Shown in pieces: positions 57,416 to 64,000 of a stretch of DNA of 64,000 bases. A program made the translations under genes and the position numbers. The stretch is taken from assembly GCA_023091665.1 (NCBI GenBank), contig JALJCQ010000004.1, positions 62,001 to 126,000 on the forward strand. The letters run 5' to 3'. Below the pieces are notes generated by a model that saw nothing but the letters and a program-made list of their open reading frames with translations, ran no database searches and had not been told where the DNA came from. Positions within the stretch are counted from its first letter, which is position 1. The number at the start of each line of letters is the position of its first letter. This DNA comes from Pythium myriotylum (taxonomy: Eukaryota; Oomycota; Peronosporomycetes; Pythiales; Pythiaceae).

Positions 57416-58399
57416 CGTCTTGTTGGGGAATGTACGATGTCATGCTTCGGTGGCGGCTATAACCACAACGGCCACTCTGTCCAGGCAGGTGACTGTATTG
57501 CGCGATTCTGTGTGAGCCGTGGGGTCGGTTAAGTGACTGGGTGAAGCGGTTTCCTGGTTCGATACCCGAGGGGGGGGGGGGGGGTTGTGCCACTGACTGA
57601 GGGTTTTGATAGTGTGGTGGCGAGCTGTGTCACTGGCCGCCTTATTGTGTCGGTCTTTCTTGCGTGCTCCAGTGTTGTACCGGTTGCTTGGACTGGTTGA
57701 TCGCTATGGCCGTCACCCCCCCCTTTTTTTCCCCTTGCACTTCCCTAGTATCTAAAGGTTCTGGCATCCGGTTTGCCAACCAATTCAGATAACATCGGGC
57801 AGCGGACCATTTCCTCTATTACCCAGCTTCTGAAGTACCGTCAATGGGTACACAATGTGAGGTGCTAATCGGGTGAGCATTCTATTTCGCTTGCGCTAGT
57901 CATCTTTGGATATCTGCGTGGAGAAAGCTTTGCCCACCTTCTGCGATCGCATTGCTTGTTGTTGAAACTGGGTTAGTCTGTCATGACTGAACCGGAATCA
58001 CAACGGCAGAGCGTAAGTAGCGTTTGGCAAGTGTTTCCCGGCTCCTAGCGCTACCCTTTAGCTAGTTGGAGCCGAGTGAATTGTCAAAAGCGTACGGCCG
58101 CTGCGTCACAGGTACGTCTTGACTCCGTGTAACCGGGTGCTTCTTGGTCGCGGTGAACTTGCCTTTGAAGGATTGTTCCGCGAAGGCACCAGAGAACTAG
58201 AATCAAATCCGCATAAGCATTCATCAAGCACAGTGGGAACTTGTTCCATGCAGATGGTTCCTCGCATTGCCTACAATACTTAGAGTCAGAAAACCGCTTT
58301 TTCACTTGAGTCATTCGCTTACCTTCGTCTTGCTCTTTAATTTGGCTCCCTGGCAGCCCTCAATGATGTTTGTATGTGCACCTGCAATGGGGTCTTTGA
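57416..58399. other. Spacer with poly-G tract
   Basis: No gene was recognised. A G homopolymer lies at about 57571-57585. An A/T-rich polypyrimidine stretch around 57715-57735 is also present. Confidence 0.4.
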
Positions 58400-58951
58400 A
58401 GTTCACTGATTGATTCGCCCATTGTTATTTGTAGTTCATGTGCTTTAGGAGCTTGTTGTTCGGAAGTGAGGGGCTTGGTTCGGTCGTCGAATATGACTAC
58501 AGCAAACGGCTTCTTGGTGGTACAGCCTCCAAACATCCAAAACTCAGGGTGTTCATTGCCCCTTTCGAAGTTTAAATAAAAGAAGTCGCATCAATTCCAA
58601 CAACGTGGCCAAGGCCACCCACTGAAATACAGTAGAGTAGGGTTAGATGGCGAAAACCAAACAGTGATACAAAATACGTACCAAGTTGTCCACACGTAGG
58701 ATTTCCTTTGAGCAGTAACCTCGGCAAATATCGTACCATTCTCTCACTGCCTTCTCGCTCACATTCACCAAGTGCCTCGCTTTCGTGGCGGCAAGGTAGA
58801 GGAGCAATTGCGCAGTTTCATCACTGTGCGGTGGCTCAAGACGCTGCAGTCGGCCACATCTTAGTCGTGGCCTGATCCGTCGGGGGCCATCTTGCGCAGG
58901 GTTGATCGCTGTGGCTGAGTGAGAGAGATGAAAAAGTGAGAGCAAAGTCAA
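58400..58951 (-). pseudogene. Merlin-type transposase remnant B
   Basis: The minus strand reads SEKAVREWYDICRGYCSKEI followed by RVDNL, then a 60-nt intron (58681-58622, GTACGT...TTCAG) and GGLGHVVGIDATSF, NEHPEFWMFGGC and FDDRTKP. This equals the Merlin region spanning catalytic Asp 1 (IDAT, where Glu after Asp became Ala). The reading frame is shifted by one base across the intron and stops are present. The C-terminal half is absent. Confidence 0.65.
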
Positions 58952-60249
58952 TTGTTTGAAACGAGATATTACATATATTTCTTTAAAGTACGATGTGTTA
59001 AATAACCTGTGTTGGAGTGATAAGCATGCAAAGCCCCATTCTCCTGTCTACATAGCGCGCCAGGTCTTTTCGACTACCTAGTTTTGTAGCCGTAACTGTT
59101 GACCCGCTGGATCAATCAGGATCCCGCTTTGATGCGTTTCTATAATAGTTTTAAGCTTTCGAATGCTGGTGCATTCGATCCGATTCGAGAAAGGAAAGAG
59201 GGCCTTCCCGTACCGAATACTGATCTTCCGGTGTATTCGACCAGCCCAGCCATACAAAAATATATTAAGGTAGTGATGGTCATTTAATAATGGGTCTTGT
59301 TTTCTCAAGCTTTCGCTAGCTTTCCGCCCTCACGTTGTGTACCCTTTCGCAGCTCTTTGGAAGCCAGTGAATAAGAGTCACTTCGATCGGTCCAGAAGCG
59401 ATCACAAGAAGACCAACAAGCACAGGAATATCGGGGGTGAATATATTATATGAGTTAGAGAGCTTCGCTCAACCAACTATCGATATACTCGCAACTTCTC
59501 TCACACTCTCTCCTTCCTTAATATGAAATGCTCCGGCTTCCCGCCAGAGCAACTACTACACACGCAAATATGGAGTGTCTTTGGAGCCTTGGAGTTGACC
59601 AAGTCCCTTCAGACAAAGTCTCGGGAGTTTTGCTCCGGACTCACACAATCAAGCACTCAACACACCAATGCACACCCGAGCCAGAGCCAAATCCACTACG
59701 CGCAGGCCTAACACAAGCAAGCGTACCTTGCTGGGTCTGGGATGCCGAAGAGGGGCCGGCTTCTTGGCTTGGAGGGCGAGCGACTTGAGCACTTGACCGC
59801 AGAATCCAAAGTCTATTATTGTTGGACGTGAGGCAAGTCGCCCCTCGTACTTAGCCGGGTTCTAGACTGGCTAGACTGACTACCTTGCGAATGACCCGAG
59901 ATAGTGACATGGATAATGTCACAACGTCTGGGTCACTATGACACGTCACTAAGTCGGAAAGCCGGACCTGGTGCCGAGAATCCGGACCGGTTCAAGTGAA
60001 CCGGACCGGTCCGGCATATCAATCCAGGCCGAGACTAATTCAATCGACTACCTGAAACTGTCTAAGTCGCTCGGCGGCGCCTCGCATGCTCCCTGTCGCC
60101 CACAGCGCCGGGTCGCTTCGTCACAATACCTCGCAGCGCCTTGGTGACGGTGGGCTGCCCGAAACCGGAGGCACTTCACCACATTCAGCGCTGCATTCCC
60201 GGAAACGCCTAACAAGATGAGATGCCGTTCAAATACGTGTCGAAGCAAC
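58952..60249. other. Spacer with small palindromes
   Basis: About 1.3 kb without a recognised gene. Around 59970-60015 the phrase CCGGACCGGTTC-AAGT-GAACCGG forms an inverted repeat, one of several small palindromes here. Confidence 0.4.
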
Positions 60250-60690
60250 TGTCGACATGAAGATGATTCGGCGTCTGTCGTGGGCTGCTGAATATACAAC
60301 AGGTGAAGTCACTTGCGTTCGAATGTTCATGGCAGACGCAGATCAAGCCGAACGCAATGCCTGTTATAGTGTCCCTGTTGATGGGACCAGCCGTCTTTCA
60401 AGATGGAGAGCGTCAAGTGGTACAGCCGACAGCTTTCCGACGTGCTGAAGCGCCTTGTGTACAAATAAGTTTATCGTATGCAATACTCGCATGACGTCGA
60501 AGACTTTGAGGCCAGAGAACGGGCGCTTAATGGGCTGGGGAGCTGCGCGAAAATCTCTAAGCATGTTGTCAACCAATGGCTCACTGGATGTTTCACGGAA
60601 TGGCAGTGCTACACGTCTCCTCCAGGGTTTGCAAAAAAGAAAAACCCTCTCGAGGCCTTTAACGCTGGCATCAAACGTAAGTACACCTAA
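60250..60690 (+). pseudogene. MULE-type transposase remnant B (C-terminal half)
   Basis: The plus strand reads VRMFMADADQAERNA and, after a frame break, a helical SHDVEDFEARERALNG segment, NQWLTGCFTEWQCYTSPPG and FAKKKNPLEAFNAGIKR, the tail typical of MULE transposases (a ...NNPLEQFN-like motif). The codon run then meets GTAAGT, and a TTGCAG occurs about 60 bases later, consistent with an intron. Its 3' part is the first unit of the 303-bp tandem repeat. Confidence 0.6.
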
Positions 60691-61498
60691 CACCTAGCAT
60701 GACGATGTCACGCTGAATTGCCTCTTGCAGCTGCTGATGCGCTATGCGAAGCATCGATGCGTGCGGGTCCCTCCATTTGCCACAATGCCCTGTCCTTCTG
60801 ACGAAATGAGATTTGCGCGTCAGATAGCGATCAACTAATAAATCACGCACGCGCGGCACACACACACACTTTGGGTAGAGCAGGGCTTTCATGTTTCACG
60901 GAATGGCAGTGCTACACGTCTCCTCCAGGGTTTGCAAAAAAGAAAAACCCTCTCGAGGCCTTTAACGCTGGCATCAAACGTAAGTACACCTAACACCTAG
61001 CATGACGATGTCACGCTGAATTGCCTCTTGCAGCTGCTGATGCGCTATGCGAAGCATCGATGCGTGCGGGTCCCTCCATTTGCCACAATGCCCTGTCCTT
61101 CTGACGAAATGAGATTTGCGCGTCAGATAGCGATCAACTAATAAATCACGCACGCGCGGCACACACACACACTTTGGGTAGAGCAGGGCTTTCATGTTTC
61201 ACGGAATGGCAGTGCTACACGTCTCCTCCAGGGTTTGCAAAAAAGAAAAACCCTCTCGAGGCCTTTAACGCTGGCATCAAACGTAAGTACACCTAACACC
61301 TAGCATGACGATGTCACGCTGAATTGCCTCTTGCAGCTGCTGATGCGCTATGCGAAGCATCGATGCGTGCGGGTCCCTCCATTTGCCACAATGCCCTGTC
61401 CTTCTGACGAAATGAGATTTGCGCGTCAGATAGCGATCAACTAATAAATCACGCACGCGCGGCACACACACACACTTTGGGTAGAGCAGGGCTTTCAT
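60591..61498. repeat. Three direct tandem copies of a 303-bp unit
   Basis: Copy 1 is 60591-60893, copy 2 is 60894-61196 and copy 3 is 61197-61498. They look identical apart from the last bases of copy 3. Each unit holds the MULE tail (from TTTCACGGAATGG), the GTAAGT...TTGCAG intron-like part, and a (CA)n tract. Array boundaries coincide with TTTCATG junctions. The near-identity suggests recent amplification or a collapsed/expanded assembly. Confidence 0.85.
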
Positions 61499-62234
61499 TT
61501 GAGCCCCCCCCCCCCCCCCCCCTACACACACACACACATACACGGCGGCGGCCAACGAGAACTCGCGCCGCAGTGGCGGTTGGCGTCAGACTCCGGGTCT
61601 GCGAGCGCTTTCTGGGTAATTCTGATACGTGGTTCGCGTTAGTGGGATATTCGAGAATCGCCGAGCTGAGTCTCGCTGACACCGCCGCTTGGAAAGGGTC
61701 AAGCGCATTGTCTCGGCGTCCCGTCTCGTTGGCAGTTCTAATGGGTTAGAGGGCCGTGGATAAGGTCCCGCTTATTCAACATAACTGCAGTATATCTCAC
61801 TGGAGGGGTGGCTGTTCGCTCAACTCCAACCCACACTCGCCCTACCCACCCTGTGATTTTACTGTGCCCTGTGTAGATTCCGCATTTCCTCTGTATTTTT
61901 CACCTTTCGTCCATCCCGATTGACCCACTGGGTCAAAAGTTACGGGCACAAAACTAGGCGAGCGAAAAGGCTTGGCCGGCACTCCTTCCGCCGCAGCGAG
62001 CGCAGTCGTCAGGGCGCCGCCCGTAGACGTCACAACGGCTCCTGCAGCCGCTGCACCGACGGCGTAGCCGTCTCTGAGAGCCAACGCACGTGCTCGCGCC
62101 CATGGTCATTGAAGCTGTAACGGTCCACGACCGCACACAGCACCTGCGCTTGACGAAGGGTGAGCAGCCGCTCCGAGTCGACCCCTGTCGACGAGCGCCA
62201 AGGACTTGGCAAAAGGCGAACTCCTTGTATTCAG
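61499..62234. other. Region with poly-C tract and unknown frames
   Basis: It starts with a C homopolymer of about 18 (about 61505-61522) followed by (CA)n. Overlapping frames on both strands at 61842-62212 have no recognised domain. Confidence 0.4.
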
Positions 62235-62301
62235 ATTATTCCCCTTGGGAATAATTTCCCCTATACCTGATATCCCTGGTATCTAATACCCAGGGATATC
62301 A
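62235..62301. repeat. Two neighbouring inverted repeats
   Basis: ATTATTCCC/GGGAATAAT at 62235-62255 is followed by TGATATCCCTGG/CCAGGGATATCA with 10 intervening bases at about 62268-62301. They lie just upstream of the Merlin C remnant and may belong to its end or to a separate small element. Confidence 0.6.
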
Positions 62302-62610
62302 CCTACTGAATCTAATAAAAGAGAGTCACTACATAGGGTAACTTTCCCCCTAAGTGGACCACACACATTATGTACCGACACAACACAACCTACTTGTGTA
62401 ACCTTGTACCCCGTTACAGAAGCAGTGACCATGAGTGATCACCAAGAAGTATGATGGGTTTAGAGCTTGCCAAATCTGGTGCTAGTATCAACACTCAGTC
62501 ACGCGATCTTCCTCGTGCTTTCTTTCGAGAGTTTCCCATGGCTATCTCTCTCTCGCATCTGCCTCCATCGGACCTTGGTTGAAGTCGATGAATGACCGAA
62601 GCCCGGAAAG

Positions 62611-62726
62611 GTGCCAAATCTCTTCCATATTGGGCTGATGCGCTCGCAAATACACTGCCTCAAATGCACGCAGCCCATGACTTTCCATGATAAAAAGCTC
62701 CGCTGGCGCTGCCACGGCGTAAACTG

Positions 62727-62772
<46 letters not shown>

Positions 62773-63597
62773 GCGAACGGGCTCCCGCTTTCACTCGAAA
62801 TTACCTCTATCTAAGCTTATAATCATCCTCTTCTACTTCGCCACGAGACTGTCGGCGGCACGGGTGTGCGACTACGTCAAGGTGTCGAAAAAGTCGATCG
62901 CCAAGTGGTATGATCTCTGTCGCGGTTTCTGCTCGAAGGAAATGATTCGCATTAACTTGAAGGTGGGTGCAGCTACTCCTCGTTCACTGATCTCACCACT
63001 CTAACGTGTTGTACTACTCAGGTCGGAGGGAAGGGTCACATCGTTGAGATCGATGAGACCTTCCTCGCTAAGAAGCGAAAATACAATCGCGGCAAGAAGC
63101 ATGAAGACTTTTGGGTCTTTGGCGGGTACGACCGCGCGAGTAAGAAGTGGTGACGTTCAACGATCGCACGAAGCCCACGCTAACCGCGGTGATCAAGGTA
63201 TCGATTCTGCCAGGGTACGTTCGCCTTCTTGCCTAGGCTACATAGATCTGGCACGTTTGTATACGTGTCCTTCTAGAACGCACATCATTAGAGATAAGTT
63301 TGCTTCGTACGTGTCTACACGCTCGCTAACAACAAAATGTTGAAAGAAACGAACTACACATACACGTGGGTCAACCGCTCGAAGAACTTCGTCCACACGA
63401 AGACTGGAGGCCACACAAACGGCATCGAGGTCTACTGGGAAGCGAAATTGAAGTCCAAGATCAAGGTGGTTGAATTCTTTTATGATGGAACATGATGAAA
63501 TGTCTTGTTGTGATGATGTGAACTTTGGGCTACGCGTGGCACGTTGACGATGGAGCAAATGTGTGCCATCGTTGATGAGTGCATGTGGCACACTTAA
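62611..63597 (+). pseudogene. Merlin-type transposase remnant C
   Basis: The plus strand reads a zinc ribbon (CLKCTQPMTFHDKKLRWRC) that is broken by a (CT)n insertion (about 62729-62769). It continues with KVSKKSIAKWYDLCRGFCSK, then a 59-nt intron (62963-63021, GTGGGT...CTCAG) and VGGKGHIVEIDETFLAK (Asp 1). A TGA follows KKW. The segment IIRDKFASYV carries Asp 2 and HTNGIEVYW carries the Glu. The end (RGTLTMEQMCAIVDECMW) runs into the TTAA of the element at 63598. It is the best preserved of three Merlin remnants, with all three acidic residues present. Confidence 0.75.
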
Positions 63598-63920
63598 CCC
63601 TTTCGTGGGAAATAGTTATTTTTTTGCCCTTCTGATGTGTCTGCAAAAGTGGGTAGTTTGAACCCCCTCAGAAGGGAACAATTTGTTCCCTTTGGCAAAA
63701 GTAGATAGGTTTCTGATAAAATCTGAGTCAACCAAAGTTGTTCCATATGGTGTAATATCCCATATGGTGGGGTTTTGTAAAATTTTTGTCACAAAATACG
63801 GTACGAAATATTTATAACGTCATTTCCAGAAGGGAAAAAATTGTTCCCTACTGCAGCTTATATACGTGACTTTTGTATACTGATACTGTTCCTATTGCAA
63901 AAATTATGACCACGAAAGGG
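63598..63920. mobile_element. piggyBac-like MITE inserted in Merlin C
   Basis: Terminal inverted repeats CCCTTTCGTGG (63598-63608) and CCACGAAAGGG (63910-63920) match perfectly over 11 bp. They are flanked by TTAA on the left (63594-63597) and CTAA on the right (63921-63924), as expected for a piggyBac-type insertion with one mutated target copy. The interior is A/T-rich and noncoding and carries the palindromes GGGAACAATTTGTTCCC and AAGGGAAAAAATTGTTCCC. It interrupts the Merlin C frame next to ECMWHT. Confidence 0.8.
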
Positions 63921-63924
63921 CTAA

Positions 63925-63999
63925 TTCTTTAGCGCGTCAGCTGAGTTTGATGTGGCGGACCGGTTTTCCGCGGGCTTTTCCAGATTTGTGGGACCGGGA
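63925..63999. other. Right edge of window
   Basis: The last 75 bases follow the MITE and show no feature. Confidence 0.3.
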
Positions 64000-64000
64000 A

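Noticed and set aside
60591..61498. CRISPR array
   Set aside because: Units are 303 bp, directly adjacent and without spacers; the organism is eukaryotic.
60671..61555. Repeated small ORFs (MKALLYPK-type) on the minus strand
   Set aside because: They are only the reverse reading of the 303-bp repeat unit and have no independent coding evidence.
1..63999. tRNA and rRNA genes
   Set aside because: I saw no cloverleaf with the usual A and B box phrases; tRNAscan-SE would be decisive.

Overview
The window reads as nuclear DNA of an oomycete (Stramenopiles). Supporting signs are intron-poor, G+C-rich genes with very short GT-AG introns (59-81 nt wherever one could be placed), start regions resembling the oomycete Inr plus flanking promoter element, expanded secreted subtilisin-like proteases and carboxylesterases, a plant-like two-pore channel, a PAN-domain oxidoreductase, and decayed Crypton, Merlin, MULE, pogo-like and mariner-like transposons. 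I cannot name the species. No CRISPR array, rRNA or tRNA gene was recognised.

Layout: 0-15 kb holds three carboxylesterase paralogues (the first cut by the window edge), mixed with a small membrane protein, an RFWD3-type RING/WD40 E3 ligase, a secreted GMC oxidoreductase with three PAN/Apple modules, and a two-pore cation channel. 14.8-19.6 kb holds a SURP-domain protein, an RCC1-repeat protein and a two-exon disordered protein. 20.7-29.3 kb is a plus-strand array of secreted S8 proteases: two intact genes, one with a single-base frameshift, and an eroded fourth fragment between the first two. 29.6-39.8 kb is a block of conserved single genes: ankyrin repeats, SMP-30-like, TAF5, riboflavin synthase, deoxyribose-phosphate aldolase and COX15. 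Several of these needed intron placement to read correctly. 40.2-45.9 kb is a second S8 array of three intact genes on the minus strand, so the two arrays point toward each other across the conserved block.

From 46 kb to the end the DNA is a transposon graveyard with no intact host gene found. It contains two inverted Crypton remnants around a broken DDE transposase, three Merlin (IS1595/ISXO2-like) remnants that share one intron position, two MULE halves, a pogo-like relic, three non-autonomous terminal-inverted-repeat elements (one TTAA-flanked and inserted in a Merlin gene), and a 303-bp unit repeated three times.

The secreted proteases, esterases and PAN oxidoreductase together suggest an extracellular degradative role, for saprotrophy or host attack. 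Cryptic structures worth following are a pair of near-perfect hairpins at 29.37-29.48 kb, a riboflavin synthase with a predicted C-terminal membrane tail, and Cryptons whose recombinase end has been replaced by a short repeat array. Domain and family calls come from reading motifs by eye; no database search was possible.
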